From Chrysophaeum taylorii (lineage: Eukaryota > Sar > Pelagophyceae > Pelagomonadales > Pelagomonadaceae), in assembly GCA_029834535.1 (NCBI GenBank), contig JAQMWT010000428.1, forward strand, positions 1 to 64,000: DNA of 64,000 nucleotides. The letters are read 5' to 3'. Position 1 is the stretch's first letter, and each line of letters starts with the position of its first letter. The notes beneath the pieces are model-generated. The model was not told the DNA's origin and did no database searches. It saw nothing but the letters and a program-made list of their open reading frames with translations. Both the position numbers and the translations under genes were made by a program. Positions 46,874-57,238 of this stretch are shown in pieces.

Positions 46874-49696
46874 ATGGCGTCGTGGTTACGAGGGATCGCG
46901 TCGCGATTCGTGCGCGAGTCGGCGAACGGAGAGCCGGCGGAGGAGCGTCCGTCGCGGAAGCGGTCTCTGCGATTCTCCGAGGACGTGGTCCTCCACAGCG
47001 CGCGATGTGATGAGGAGGAGGAGGATGAGGTGGAATACCGCCCTGCGAAGCGCCGTGTTGCGACGCCGCTGCCGCGACGTCGGTTTTGGGAGGAAGAAGA
47101 TCTTCCTCGGAAGCGGCGGTTCGACGAGGAGGTTCGGCCGGCGAGCGAGAGGCTTTGGGAGGAAGAGGAAACTCCTCGGAAGCGTCGGTTCGACGAGGAG
47201 GTTCGGAAGCGGCGGTTCGACGAGGAGGTTCGGCCGGCGAGCGAGAGACGTCGTTACGACGACGACTACGTGCAGCCCGCTGCCAAGCGGCGGCGTTCTG
47301 CCCCGCAGCCGATGCTCGCGAACAGCGCGAAGAGCTCCGCCGTGGCCCGCAAGATTCTGGACGCCCTCGCGCAGATCAACACTCCCCTGCCGGCGGAGGA
47401 GCCCCCGCTCCGACTCCTGTCGAACGTTCCCAAGAAGGAAACTCCGAGAGCTATCGAAGAGCCGCCGCTGTCGCTCGTGCCCGCGCCGCCGCTGTCGCTC
47501 GTGCCCGCGCCGCCGCCGTCGCCCGTGCTGTCGCTCGCGCCGTCGCCCGCGCCGCCGCCCGCGCTGTCGCGAACGCAAGCGCCGACAGAGGACGAGGATG
47601 CAGAGTTCAAGTTCACCACGCTTCCCGTCGAGGCGGAGGAGGAGGTAGACGAGAGAGTTGCTGCGCCGACGTTTGTGTTCTCGGCACAGCACGATCCGCC
47701 AAAGAAACCGTTCAATTTTATGCCAGAAACGCCTCCTGTCGTCGTCGTCGAAACTCCCAAGGAAAAGTCGAACGGGACGACTCCCAAGACGAAAGCCCCC
47801 GCGGAAGGATGGGGCGACCTCTTCAAGGCTAAAGAGGGGGAGTGGAAGTGCGAGGTGTGTCTGGTTCGAAACCCGGCGACCGCGACAGAGAAATGCGTTT
47901 CCTGCGAAGCCCCGAGGCCGGGCGCCAAGAAGAAGGTTACCTTTGGTGGCGAACCAAAGGAATCACCCTTCGTCCTCGACAAACCCTTCAATTTTGGTAC
48001 TCCCGCGCAGAGCGGAATGGACACTACGACCTCGCCCCAAAACCTACCTGCCTTTGCCTTCACTCCGTCGTCGGCGACGACGCCTGCCTTTACGTTCGGG
48101 GCTGGCACGCCGGCTTCGGCTCGTACCGCCCCCGCCTTTGGTGGTAGTGGCACCTCGGCTCCTTCCGCGCCTGCCTTTGGTGGCACGACCTTTGGTGGTG
48201 CAGCCCCTACCTTTGGCGGTGGCGCTACCTCCACGGGTGGTGGTGGTGGTGGTGCTGCTGCTGCTGCTGCTGCCCCGGCGCCCACTTTTGGTGGTGGCGC
48301 AACCTCCGCCGGTGCCGCGGCCTCGGTGCCCGCGTTTGGCGGCGGCGGCGGCGCTACCTCCACCGGTGGTGGTGGTGTTGGTGCTGCTGCTGCTGCTGCC
48401 CCGGCGCCCACTTTTGGTGGTGGCGCAACCTCCGCCGGTGCTGCGGCCTCGGTGCCTGCGTTTGGCGGTGGCGCTAACTCCGCCGGTGCTGCGGGCTCGG
48501 TGCCTGCGTTTGGCGGTGGCGCTACCTCCGCCGGTGCCGCGGGCTCGGTGCCTGCGTTTGGCGGTGGCACTACCTCCGCCGGTGGTGGTGCTGCTGTTGC
48601 TGCCCCGGCGCCTACGTTCGGCAGTGGCGCTACCGGTGCCGCGGGCTCGGTACCTGCGTTCGGCACCGGCGGCACCGGCGGCACCACCTCCACCGGTGGT
48701 GCGGGTTCGGTGCCTTCGTTCGGCAGCGGCGGCGCCGGCGCCGGAGCTGCGGGTTCGTTCCCTGCGTTCGGCAGCGGCGGCGCCGCCTCCACCGGTGGTG
48801 GTGGTGGTGGTGCTACCCCAGCGCCTTTGTTCGGGAGCGGCGGCGCCACCTCCACCGGTGGAGGTGGTGCTGCTGCTGCCCCGGCGCCTACGTTTGGCAA
48901 CGGCGCTGCCTCCACCGGTGCTGCTGGTGCTGCCCCTTTGTTCGGCAGCGGCGCTGCCTCCGCCGGTACTGGTGCTGCTGCTGCCCCCGCGCCTTTGTTC
49001 GGCGGCAGCAGCGGCGCCGCCTCCACCGGTTCTGCTGCTGGTACTGCCCCTTTGTTCGGCAGCGGCACCGCCGGTACTGCTGCTGCTGGCGCCCCCGCGC
49101 CTACGTTCGGCGGCAGCGGCGCCGCCTCCGCCGGTGGTGGTGCTGCTGCTGCCCCCGCGCCATTGTTCGGCGGTGCGGCGGCGCCCAAGTTCGGCGGCAC
49201 CTCAACAGCCTTGACTACGACGGCCTTCGGGCCTCCCGCGTCGACAACTCCGTCGTTTGGCGGCAGTGCCGCCGGGACGCCCGCCTTGGCCTCCGCCGCC
49301 CTTTCGGCCCCTGCCTTTGGCGCTACCACCTCTACAGCCTTTGCCACGACGACCACTCCCGCCTTTGGTGGAGCCTCCACCACCCCGGCCTATTTCCAGC
49401 CGGCAACGACCACCGGCTTTGGCAGCTCCTTCGAGACGACTCCCCAGTTTGGCTTTGGCACCCAGCAGAACTTTGGAACCTCCTTTCCTTCCTCGGAAAC
49501 CCCCGCCTTTGGGTCTTCCAACTTCCCCGCGGCTCCTTTCACCTTTGGCGGCCAGCAGCCGCAGATGCCCGCCGCGGCCGCCTTCCCGCAGCAGCAAGCC
49601 GGGTTCTCGCTCGGCGCCAATCCCGATAACAAGAACAAGAAAGGTCGACGGATCGTGAAAGCCCGCCGTCCCCCGGGGGCACGTCCCAACGTTTAA
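46874..49696 (+). CDS. FG-repeat nucleoporin of the Nup153/Nup1/Nup136 type
   Basis: A 940-residue protein. MASWLRGIASRFVRES at the start is an amphipathic helix like the membrane-binding N-termini of Nup1, Nup60 and Nup153. A basic/acidic region has repeated RRFDEEVRPASER units. AVARKILDALAQINTPL (about residue 155) matches the conserved helix motif of Nup153/Nup1/Nup136 proteins. A single RanBP2-type zinc finger follows at about 323-350 (WKCEVCLVRNPATATEKC ... CEAPRPG). Residues about 390-890 are dense FG repeats (AFGGG, LFGSG, TFGGG), which bind karyopherins in the nuclear pore basket. The C-terminus GRRIVKARRPPG is a basic tail like that of Nup1/Nup153. An upstream Met at 46,826 would precede the amphipathic helix, so the start at 46,874 is preferred. 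The Gly-Ala-Ser repeat DNA may vary in copy number. Confidence 0.87.
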   Translation: MASWLRGIASRFVRESANGEPAEERPSRKRSLRFSEDVVLHSARCDEEEEDEVEYRPAKRRVATPLPRRRFWEEEDLPRKRRFDEEVRPASERLWEEEETPRKRRFDEEVRKRRFDEEVRPASERRRYDDDYVQPAAKRRRSAPQPMLANSAKSSAVARKILDALAQINTPLPAEEPPLRLLSNVPKKETPRAIEEPPLSLVPAPPLSLVPAPPPSPVLSLAPSPAPPPALSRTQAPTEDEDAEFKFTTLPVEAEEEVDERVAAPTFVFSAQHDPPKKPFNFMPETPPVVVVETPKEKSNGTTPKTKAPAEGWGDLFKAKEGEWKCEVCLVRNPATATEKCVSCEAPRPGAKKKVTFGGEPKESPFVLDKPFNFGTPAQSGMDTTTSPQNLPAFAFTPSSATTPAFTFGAGTPASARTAPAFGGSGTSAPSAPAFGGTTFGGAAPTFGGGATSTGGGGGGAAAAAAAPAPTFGGGATSAGAAASVPAFGGGGGATSTGGGGVGAAAAAAPAPTFGGGATSAGAAASVPAFGGGANSAGAAGSVPAFGGGATSAGAAGSVPAFGGGTTSAGGGAAVAAPAPTFGSGATGAAGSVPAFGTGGTGGTTSTGGAGSVPSFGSGGAGAGAAGSFPAFGSGGAASTGGGGGGATPAPLFGSGGATSTGGGGAAAAPAPTFGNGAASTGAAGAAPLFGSGAASAGTGAAAAPAPLFGGSSGAASTGSAAGTAPLFGSGTAGTAAAGAPAPTFGGSGAASAGGGAAAAPAPLFGGAAAPKFGGTSTALTTTAFGPPASTTPSFGGSAAGTPALASAALSAPAFGATTSTAFATTTTPAFGGASTTPAYFQPATTTGFGSSFETTPQFGFGTQQNFGTSFPSSETPAFGSSNFPAAPFTFGGQQPQMPAAAAFPQQQAGFSLGANPDNKNKKGRRIVKARRPPGARPNV

Positions 49697-50019
49697 CCTC
49701 TCAAGTCGGCCACATCCTCCTCTTTATTAACCTCCTTGTGCCATCCCCGATTTCGTCGTATCTCCACTTGTATTCCATTATATTTGCTCCTTCTTCTCTG
49801 GAAACACACAATCCGGATATAATGGATGAACGGGAGCGGGCCTATTCCGCATTTTTTGTGCTGTCTCTTTTCGCGACTGACGACGACGACGACGACGACG
49901 ACGAGGAGGATTTATGCTGAAAGAAAATGAATGAATGAATGCACCATAGGTATTTATTATTATCACCGCACGAAGAAGAAGGAAGGACGGCGACCCCTCG
50001 TGTAGATGATGAGAGAAAA
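49697..50019. other. Intergenic region between converging genes
   Basis: No gene. It holds a (GAC)n run at about 49,880-49,906 and AATG repeats near 49,927. It probably contains the 3' ends of both neighbouring transcripts. Confidence 0.5.
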
Positions 50020-51012
50020 TTAGTGGCGCCAGTCCGAGAAGAGCTCGTTGTTGTCCTTGTCCTCCTCCCACCACGTGATGGCCTTGTAGCCGGTCCTCGC
50101 GAACTTTTGCATCTTGGAATCCTCGAACTTGAGGGCACTGGTGAGGGTATCCTTGAACTCGCCCAGGGCCGGCCTCTGGTCCTGGGCCTTGACGCACCTG
50201 TAGGCACCGCCGCCCGTATCGAGGAGACTTTGGTACTTGCCCGGGTAGCAGCGGAAGATGGCGCCCTGGTAGTTCAAGATGAAGGGAGGGGTGGGGAGAG
50301 AAAGCGAATACTGGCGCGTTCGCAGGTAATAGGCTGGTTTGACGCGCGACAAGAAGCGCCACTGGAGATCTTTGCCCGGGAAGGCGGGCAGGCCGAGGTC
50401 CCCGCGCTGCGTGTCGAGCTTCAAGTTGAAGAGGATGACGGGCTTGCGGAACTCTTCTAACTCGCAGAGCTTCTCCAAATCCGGGAGTTCTTGGGCAGAA
50501 AAGGTCAAGCAAACGTAAGCTTCGACGTCGTCGATCGCTTTGATAAGAGAATCGCCGCGTCCGATTAGTCCGAGCAGCGCGTCCCCGAGATTCGCGGCTT
50601 CCACGAAGGGCCGCCGGAGCGCATGGAGCGTGACGTTCGGGGCGGGCTGGTCCGTGCCGCAGTCTTCGACCGATCTCTCGAGCTCGGCCGCGTCGGGATA
50701 AACGACTGCCGTCGGCATCCTCAGCGCCGACGCGAACTTGATGGCGAGCTCGGTGTTGGCTCTCGATACGTCGTACGCCGACGTCTCGGCGGCCTCCAGG
50801 ACGTCAGCGGGAAGCGGCGGGAACTCGACTTCGACCAATTTCGTACCGTTCTCGATCGCTGCCATGGTCGCCCCCTGCGCCTGCTGCAGGCACTGCGCCA
50901 TCGTCTGGGGGGGCGCGGCCTCATCCACGGCCCGGAGCGCCATGCTTCTCTTTTGGACAGGTGGGAATGCGAAACCACTCCCGCGACTCAACAACCACAA
51001 CATCGCGATCAT
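50020..51012 (-). CDS. Plastid-targeted DUF1995-family protein
   Basis: The chosen start MIAMLWLLSRGSGFA gives a hydrophobic signal peptide followed by FPPVQKRSMALRA. The junction GFA/FPP fits the ASAFAP-type Phe motif that directs proteins across the four-membrane plastid of stramenopiles and cryptophytes. The mature part has VEVEFPPLPADVLEAAETSA and RANTELAIKFASAL, the start of the DUF1995 domain (found in plastid proteins such as the LPA3 group). Later come AYVCLTFSAQELPDLEKLCE and KPVILFNLKLDTQRGDLGLP. Its role in plants is linked to photosystem assembly; the role here is inferred only. The C-terminal ITWWEEDKDNNELFSDWR is Trp/acidic-rich. The upstream Met at 51,072 would put a basic stretch before the signal. 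Confidence 0.8.
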   Translation of the reverse strand: MIAMLWLLSRGSGFAFPPVQKRSMALRAVDEAAPPQTMAQCLQQAQGATMAAIENGTKLVEVEFPPLPADVLEAAETSAYDVSRANTELAIKFASALRMPTAVVYPDAAELERSVEDCGTDQPAPNVTLHALRRPFVEAANLGDALLGLIGRGDSLIKAIDDVEAYVCLTFSAQELPDLEKLCELEEFRKPVILFNLKLDTQRGDLGLPAFPGKDLQWRFLSRVKPAYYLRTRQYSLSLPTPPFILNYQGAIFRCYPGKYQSLLDTGGGAYRCVKAQDQRPALGEFKDTLTSALKFEDSKMQKFARTGYKAITWWEEDKDNNELFSDWRH

Positions 51013-51221
51013 GGTTGCTGACGCAGCAGAATCTCGAGACCGTTGCGTCGACCGTTTCTTGTTGGGAAGCACTGTGTAGATGGGGAGGGAGGGAGGGAGG
51101 GACCCAACAAAAAAATATATAGTTAGTTAGTTAGTTAGTTGTTGTTCTCTCTCACAAATTTTTAAAGAAAAAAGAAAAGCGGTCTGGTGGTAGGTCAATA
51201 AATCCTTATTAATAACTACTA
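51013..51221. other. Short spacer with (TTAG)n
   Basis: A (TAGT)n run at about 51,119-51,140 lies upstream of the DUF1995 gene. It resembles the LINE tail repeat but has no LINE sequence beside it. Confidence 0.6.
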
Positions 51222-53699
51222 TTAGAGGCGCTCGGGCCGGTTGTTGTAGGCGAGGTCCTGGGGCGTGACTACCCTGCCGTGTACGGTGGGAATTTCGACC
51301 TGGTCGGCTTGCACGACTTGCTGGGTGTCGCTGTAGTCGACGTAGACGACTTCGGGGGATGAGGCGCGCGAGAGGCCGACGGCCGCGAGGAGGAAATCCA
51401 AGAAGGAGACGCCAATCTTGTCGTCGGGAGTGTATTCAAGTTCGCATTTGACGGCGCGGATGCCGCCGCTGAGGCCCTGGCAGCGCCAGACGATGTTGTA
51501 GATGTAGGGCCAGGACTCGGCGAGGAGGATGAGTCCGGAGGTGACAATACTCAAGACGGCCCAGGCGGAGATACCCTGGTCTTGCCTAAAGTCTTGGCGG
51601 CTTCGGAACGTGGCGTCGACGACGGCGATGATGAGCTCGCCCGAGGACTCGAAGATGAGCTCCATCAAGATGTTGCTCTTGAACATGAGCTCGTACTCTT
51701 CGCGCGAGCAGGGCTGGCCGCCGGCTTGGAAGAAGGTGTCGGCGAAGTACGAGACGCACATGAGCTTGCAGGAGATGAAGACGAAGAGCACGAGGAGGTA
51801 GCCAAAAACGGAGAGCAGGAGTAGGAGGCAAAAGGCGCATACCGAGGCCAACTGGACCACGGGCTTGAACATCTCGTCCCATCGCTCGTAACGGACGAGG
51901 ACTTTGGCGTTCGAGCGATAGACGCGGGATAGGTGTCCGACGACCGTTCTCCGGTAGATCAGGAGAAAGCCCGCGAGAGGGAGAAGGTATGTCGCGAGAG
52001 CTGCCACAAATAGAACAGGCGTCACGAAGCGGTTGAACCCGATGAAGAGGGTGTCGCCGCCGTAGTCGAATTGCGAAAGGGCGATGGTGAACAGTACGCG
52101 GGCCAAGTTCTTCGATTTTTGCCTCGAAGTGAAATAAACGTACAACAAAACGACGATGCTTAGGGTGACGAAAATACCGCACCACGATGCGCAGGCTCGT
52201 TGAAAGTACTCGGACTGTGGATTTGCCCCAAATACCTGGGGTCCCCAATAGGTTGGTCGCTCCGAAGGCCGCGGCGACGGCCGCGACGTCGAGGGCCTCG
52301 GCGGCGGCTCAAAGGTCGGAGAAGTGGAAGCCGCAAATAAAGCGATGGAGGAAGGTGAGAAGGAGGATGGCTGCGAGATTCCCGGCAGCATCGTCGGAAG
52401 TCCCGATGGTGGTTCGACGACCGCATCGATCTCGAACGCGTACGCGGCCGTCGCGTCCCGCGCGCCCACCAAAACGTCGCCGCCGTCGACGGCTACCGCG
52501 TACCCAAACAGATCGGCCGTCGTCGCGTCGCTCGCTTCGAGCTTGTTGGTCTGGGTCCACGAAAGCCCGTCGTCGAGGGTCTGAAAAACGTAGGCGCTTC
52601 CTGCGATCGCCGTCGACTCGTCGTCGAGGGAACCGGCGTGCAGACCGACGACGACGACCGAGCCGGAAATGTCCACGGACCACCCAAAGTCGTCGCCAAT
52701 CGCCGCGTCGGAGGCCGTCAGCTTTTGGGTTTGTTCCCACGCGAGTCCGTCGTCGACGGTGCGGAAAATGTAGGCCGATCCCGCGCCGAGCAAGGTGCCT
52801 CGGTCGTCGCCGTTCATGCCGACGACGACCAACGAACCAGATATGGCCGCGCGAACCCCGAACTGGTCGGACTCCCCACCATCGGATGCCGTGAGCTCCT
52901 GCGTCTGCGTCCACGCGAGACCGCCGTCTGTGGTTCGAAACACGTACGCCGACCCCGCGTCGGTCCCGAGGTCGTCCGTCTCTGGCGCGCAAACCACGAT
53001 CAACGACCCAGAAATCGAAACGGCGTGCCCAAACTCGTCACCCGCCGCGGCGTCGCCCGCGGTCAGCTTCTGGGTCTGCGTCCACGTCAGCCCGCCGTCG
53101 CTCGTCACGAAAACGTAGACCGATCCAGAGAAGATCCCCGCGTCGCCGTCTTGCGGCGCGCAAATCGCCGCGATCGAGCCCGAAATCCCCACGTCGAAAC
53201 CAAAGTTGTCGTACTCCGCCGCGTCGCTCGCCGTCAGCCTGGCTGTCTGAGACCACGTCGCCCCCGCGTCGGTCGTCAGAAACACGTACGCCGCTCCCGA
53301 CTCCGTGAGATTTCCGCCGAGATAAGCGCCGACGACGACCAGCGACCCGTCGACGGCCACGGCGTACCCGAACAAATCGGACGACGCCGCATCGCTCGCC
53401 GTCAGTTTTTGGCTTTCAACCCACGTCGTCGTCTCGTACTTGTACACGTACGCCGACCCAGAATCTAAAATGCCGTCAGCGTCATCCAGATATGCACCAA
53501 CGACGGCGAGGTCACCGGATACAGCCACTGCGTTCCCGAACTCCTCGGCAGTGGCCGTCAAGATCTGCGTCTCCGTCGTCGTCTCGTCCAGCCGCCGTCT
53601 TCCCATCGTCGTCAACACGGGCTGCGCCGCCGCCGCCACCACCAGCATCTCCTTTATTACGACTACTACCATGCTCTCGCAATTGAATCCTTCCTTCAT
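51222..53699 (-). CDS. FG-GAP-like repeat membrane protein
   Basis: An 825-residue protein. An N-terminal hydrophobic stretch (MVVVVIKEMLVVAAAAQPVL) is a likely signal peptide. About seven repeats of 50-58 residues follow (residues 40-430), each with the pattern QKLTASDAA..D.FGYAVAV.GS.VVVGA....SGSAYVF. This is the FG-GAP-like/beta-propeller type found in integrins and in many algal and bacterial secreted proteins. A Ser/Pro-rich linker (residues 435-485) is followed by about five membrane segments (CGIFVTLSIVVLLYVYF, FVTPVLFVAALATYLLPLAG, CAFCLLLLLSVFGYLLVLFV, AWAVLSIVTSGLILLAESWP and others) and a cytosolic tail. It may be a surface receptor or adhesion protein. No enzyme motif is seen. The start is at 53,699 or, ten codons in, at 53,672. 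Confidence 0.82.
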   Translation of the reverse strand: MKEGFNCESMVVVVIKEMLVVAAAAQPVLTTMGRRRLDETTTETQILTATAEEFGNAVAVSGDLAVVGAYLDDADGILDSGSAYVYKYETTTWVESQKLTASDAASSDLFGYAVAVDGSLVVVGAYLGGNLTESGAAYVFLTTDAGATWSQTARLTASDAAEYDNFGFDVGISGSIAAICAPQDGDAGIFSGSVYVFVTSDGGLTWTQTQKLTAGDAAAGDEFGHAVSISGSLIVVCAPETDDLGTDAGSAYVFRTTDGGLAWTQTQELTASDGGESDQFGVRAAISGSLVVVGMNGDDRGTLLGAGSAYIFRTVDDGLAWEQTQKLTASDAAIGDDFGWSVDISGSVVVVGLHAGSLDDESTAIAGSAYVFQTLDDGLSWTQTNKLEASDATTADLFGYAVAVDGGDVLVGARDATAAYAFEIDAVVEPPSGLPTMLPGISQPSSFSPSSIALFAASTSPTFEPPPRPSTSRPSPRPSERPTYWGPQVFGANPQSEYFQRACASWCGIFVTLSIVVLLYVYFTSRQKSKNLARVLFTIALSQFDYGGDTLFIGFNRFVTPVLFVAALATYLLPLAGFLLIYRRTVVGHLSRVYRSNAKVLVRYERWDEMFKPVVQLASVCAFCLLLLLSVFGYLLVLFVFISCKLMCVSYFADTFFQAGGQPCSREEYELMFKSNILMELIFESSGELIIAVVDATFRSRQDFRQDQGISAWAVLSIVTSGLILLAESWPYIYNIVWRCQGLSGGIRAVKCELEYTPDDKIGVSFLDFLLAAVGLSRASSPEVVYVDYSDTQQVVQADQVEIPTVHGRVVTPQDLAYNNRPERL

Positions 53700-55148
53700 T
53701 CAAAAAAAATCCGCTTCAATTCTGAGTAAAATTCAAACACGTGTTCCACGTGGTGCTTGGTGGTAGGTACGTCGTCGTCATCGCTCTGCTGCTGCTGCTG
53801 CTCCTGGAGCGCATCTCAGCTCATCTCAGCTCATCTCAGCTCATCTCAGCTCATCTCAGCTCGTCGTCTCCGCCCCCGCCGCCGCGCGACACGGCGAGAC
53901 TCCTCGAGACCCAGCACACCAAGCTCCTTCTTCTTCTTCTTCTTCTTCTTCCAGTTATAACACAGTTTAAAGATAACGTCACTTTTGCTACGAAAATCCA
54001 TAAATCCCGAAATTTCGACATCGCGAAATCTCGGCCCCAGAGTACAGACTCTTCTTGTGACTCTAGAGGACAGACCTTAATATTAGCCCCTTCGGTGAAC
54101 AGACGTTTGGGAGGTCCGAACAACACAACGGATACCAAGGCAAGGCAAGCCACGTCGTGTCTCGCTTCGCACATATGAACAAAACGCCACAAGTCCGACT
54201 TAGTTATACGTACTCGCTCATCCGCTGTTCTCGGTTTCGTTCGCACGCTCCTATTAACATCTCGACGCGCCGTAGCTCCTCTGATGATGCAGTCGTCAAT
54301 CTAAGACAAGCATCACTTTATTTATTACGCGAGACGTAGGGGGAATTCTCTCCCAATTATATTAATTCTACCTAGCTCCTTACCATCAGAATTTCGTTGT
54401 CTCGCGCCTCCCGACAAGCGTCGTGCGCCGGGCTTGGCATTTATAATTACCCCATACTCACAGCGCCGGCCGTCCGTCGTGGCGGCACGGCCTCCGAGCG
54501 AGCGAGTTAGTTCGAGCCACGTTCAATTGCTCTCATGGCTTCCCTTTACACCTTTTCTTCAATTCGGGTTCTATGTCTAGGCCTGCTCCCGCTCAGAGCG
54601 TGGAAGCGAGAAAATATGGACCTGCAAAAGTTGTTACGGCAATCCACGTATAGGAACGCCCAAGTCAACAAACAAACGAGCCGTGTCTCCCTGTCCAGCC
54701 GGACATCGAAAAAAGTCGAAAGCTGGCTGGCTGATTTAAAAAGTCGCAGCAGCTGCTTGGCTCCTCGATCGCCGAGATTCTGGCGAATTATAGCCGTCGA
54801 ACGAGATTAATTTTGCGAACAAGCAAGAGACCTCTAACGATCGATATCCCTATTTTCGGCTGGGCGTGCCGACTCCCGATCTTAGCGGACGCGGAACACC
54901 TCCAGCACACACACACCAATTTCCGCACACTTACATATGTCTCGACGACAGTAAAGCTAACACTTCCCTTCTTCTTCGCTTGTCAATGATATTGCTCCTC
55001 CTCCCTCCCTCGGAAAGCTTGCAGCTCGGTCCCAAGAAGTGGCGAGGCGCGCAGCTGGGAGACAAGCTGAAAATTGGCGCCCGACGCGAATTGTACAAAT
55101 CAAAGCGGGAATCCTGACATTGGCGTTGCGAGCTTTCCCCGTTGTTCG
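53700..55148. other. Intergenic region with a 10-bp tandem repeat
   Basis: A tandem repeat of CATCTCAGCT (about five units) lies at 53,812-53,862 and a (TTC)n run at 53,925-53,950. Frames here are short and without motifs. No gene is called. Confidence 0.5.
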
Positions 55149-55812
55149 TCAAGAGATTGATTGATAGAAATATGTCAGAAACTCGATGATGGCCGCCACA
55201 ACTAAAAGTAAACGTCGCTTCTCACTTGTCCAACGGAAGATGATAGTCGTGTCATCTCCGACAGCTTGATACCACGCGGATCCCGAAGGTCGACGACGAT
55301 AAACAATGTCGAAGTGCCGTCGCTGTCGCGTTTGTGAGGCTACTGGAAGGAACACTTCGCCGACGAGAGAGATGCAAACCGCCTTAGTCCAAGAACAACA
55401 ACAGTTCGCGAGGCGCGACATCGGCAAAGCCGTCATTGCATTTCTAGCGCTCGAGTATCCAGGAGCGCTACAGCGCCATACGCGTCACGACGAAAATAGA
55501 GTCGCTCGCGAGCACCTCGCGCCGCTGGCCTCAACGAAGCCCGCCACTCCGGCGGCGACGCGTCGAGCACGCAGCCAAGGGACGAACCTTCGCGTACGAG
55601 GGAGGGATAGTAGTATCTCGGAGGAGACCGCGATATCCTTTGGGGCGATCAACAAGGCGCAACAGCTCTGCGGTGCGCGAGAACGGCGGAAGTTCAAAGC
55701 GAGCACTAACTTCCATCGACGTCCGAGACGAGCGCATCTCTTGCTGATCAAGGAAGGCAGTGCGCTTCAAAAGGCGAGTGCGCTCGAGCACTAGACGGTG
55801 TCGCGACCACAT
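55149..55812 (-). other. Possible minus-strand coding fragments, unrecognised
   Basis: Three minus-strand frames (55,436-55,149; 55,751-55,485; 55,812-55,531) have some protein-like stretches, for example DDTTIIFRWTSEKRRLLLVV. They change frame, have no recognised domain and no clear start. They may be an unrecognised gene with introns, a relic, or chance. Confidence 0.25.
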
Positions 55813-56466
55813 AAAACGATGGTCGCGGGTGCCGTTGTGCTCCGACAGAACAAACGGGTCTACGCGGTAGGCCGCCGTCGTTGCGGTTGTGTTGTCTCGG
55901 GCGGACGGCCGGCCGCTTCAAGAGAGACAAATGCCGCGTGCGATTCCAGGTTTTGATAAAATTCTTCAAGATCGCGGAGCGCTCGTCGTTTACGATCGGC
56001 GAGAGGTTGCGACCATTTGCGGAGCGCTGAAAAAAATCGAGCGTTCGGCGTGCGTCGCGTATCGATGAGTGCGTGGTCGCGAGGACGACGGCTTCGCCAT
56101 TATCGTGCGTGTGTGATGTGCGCGTATGATTTATAGCCTGGATCGATCGATCGACCGCTTTTGTCGCCGACGCGGCGCCAGGTCGTGCGTGTCGACAGCT
56201 TGCCGGCGAGGGTGAGGGTCTTCTTCCACCTCGTCGGCGACTACGTGGTGCGGTTGTCTGTCTGTCTCCAGCGCGTGTCGACGACCTCTAAGAGAGCATC
56301 GATGCGAATAAAAAGGCCGTCGTTTTCACGCAACTCCCCGACCCTCGCTGCTGTAGTGAGTCGTCGTCTGTTTGTAGACAAAATACTAGCTATATTGGCC
56401 GGCCGGCCGCCTATCCCTAGCGCTAGTAAAAAAAAGTCTCCACCGTTCAGGGGGTAGGCGGCGGCG
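55813..56466. other. Intergenic region
   Basis: No supported gene. Short CG-rich palindromes (CGATCGATCGATCG near 56,142; GGCCGGCCGGCC near 56,398) are present. Confidence 0.4.
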
Positions 56467-56790
56467 TCAAGCACGAGGGGAAGACGTGTCCGCCGCCGCC
56501 GCCGGCGCCGGCGCCGCCGCCTGAACCGAGGAGGAGTGGGCTTTGATGTGGTCCGCGATGAAGCGAAGAGCGTTAAATCCGTAGTCGTAGGAAAAGGAGG
56601 GTTCGTCGTCGAATTCGTCGTCATCGTCCAACGCGAGGTAGTCGTCGTAGGGGAGCTGGAGGCGGCCGCGGCCGTAGGGAGGTTCCGTTATCCCACGAGC
56701 CTTGGCCTCCGCCAGCAACGCCTCCAACGCCGCGTGGATCGCTCTGTCTAAGTCTAGGAGTGACGTCATAATATGTAGGAAAGAAGACAA
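56467..56790 (-). CDS. Small acidic protein, Dpy-30-motif-like
   Basis: A 107-residue protein starting MSSFLHIMTSLLDLDRAIHA; the second Met at 56,769 is an alternative. The N-terminal helix is followed by an acidic ALDDDDEFDDEPSFSYDYG and then FNALRFIADHIKAHS. That last piece resembles the short helix of Dpy-30-like motifs (NPIxFLAxYLxxN) found in flagellar and chromatin proteins. The similarity is weak and from memory. The C-terminus is an Ala/Pro run. Its start codon is 83 bp from that of the divergent dynein heavy chain, so the two may share a promoter and a flagellar role; that is inference. Confidence 0.6.
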   Translation of the reverse strand: MSSFLHIMTSLLDLDRAIHAALEALLAEAKARGITEPPYGRGRLQLPYDDYLALDDDDEFDDEPSFSYDYGFNALRFIADHIKAHSSSVQAAAPAPAAAADTSSPRA

Positions 56791-56873
56791 TCCTAGACCC
56801 TTGGGTGGGTGGGTGGTTATTCTGACGTAAAGAAGAGGAAGGACGAGGGTCGTCGTCGTTAAAAGCCTAGAAG

Positions 56874-57184
56874 ATGGCCGTCGCCTGGCTGAGGGCGCAG
56901 GTCAGGACGCACCTCGGGGGGGAACCCGCGGAAGAGGAGTTTTTGGAGGTGTTGCCGGCGATGTTCTTTTACTACGAGGGCGAGGAAGTGAAGGTTGGGG
57001 CGCGGGCGCCGCCGGAGACGAAGTGCGTGTTCGCCTTGAAGATCAAGGTCGAGGAGCCGCTTCCCGAGACCGCCGAGGACTGGCTGGAATACTTCGAGAT
57101 GGGTGTTTTGACGGGGGATTGCCTCGAGGATTTGATGTCGTTTTTGGAGCTGTTTCCCGGCGGCGCCGAAGGGCTAACGTCCAA

Positions 57185-57238
<54 letters not shown>

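Noticed and set aside
47266-49383. 705-codon minus-strand ORF rich in PPNAGTEPAAPAE repeats
   Set aside because: Antisense of the FG/Gly-Ala repeat region of the nucleoporin.
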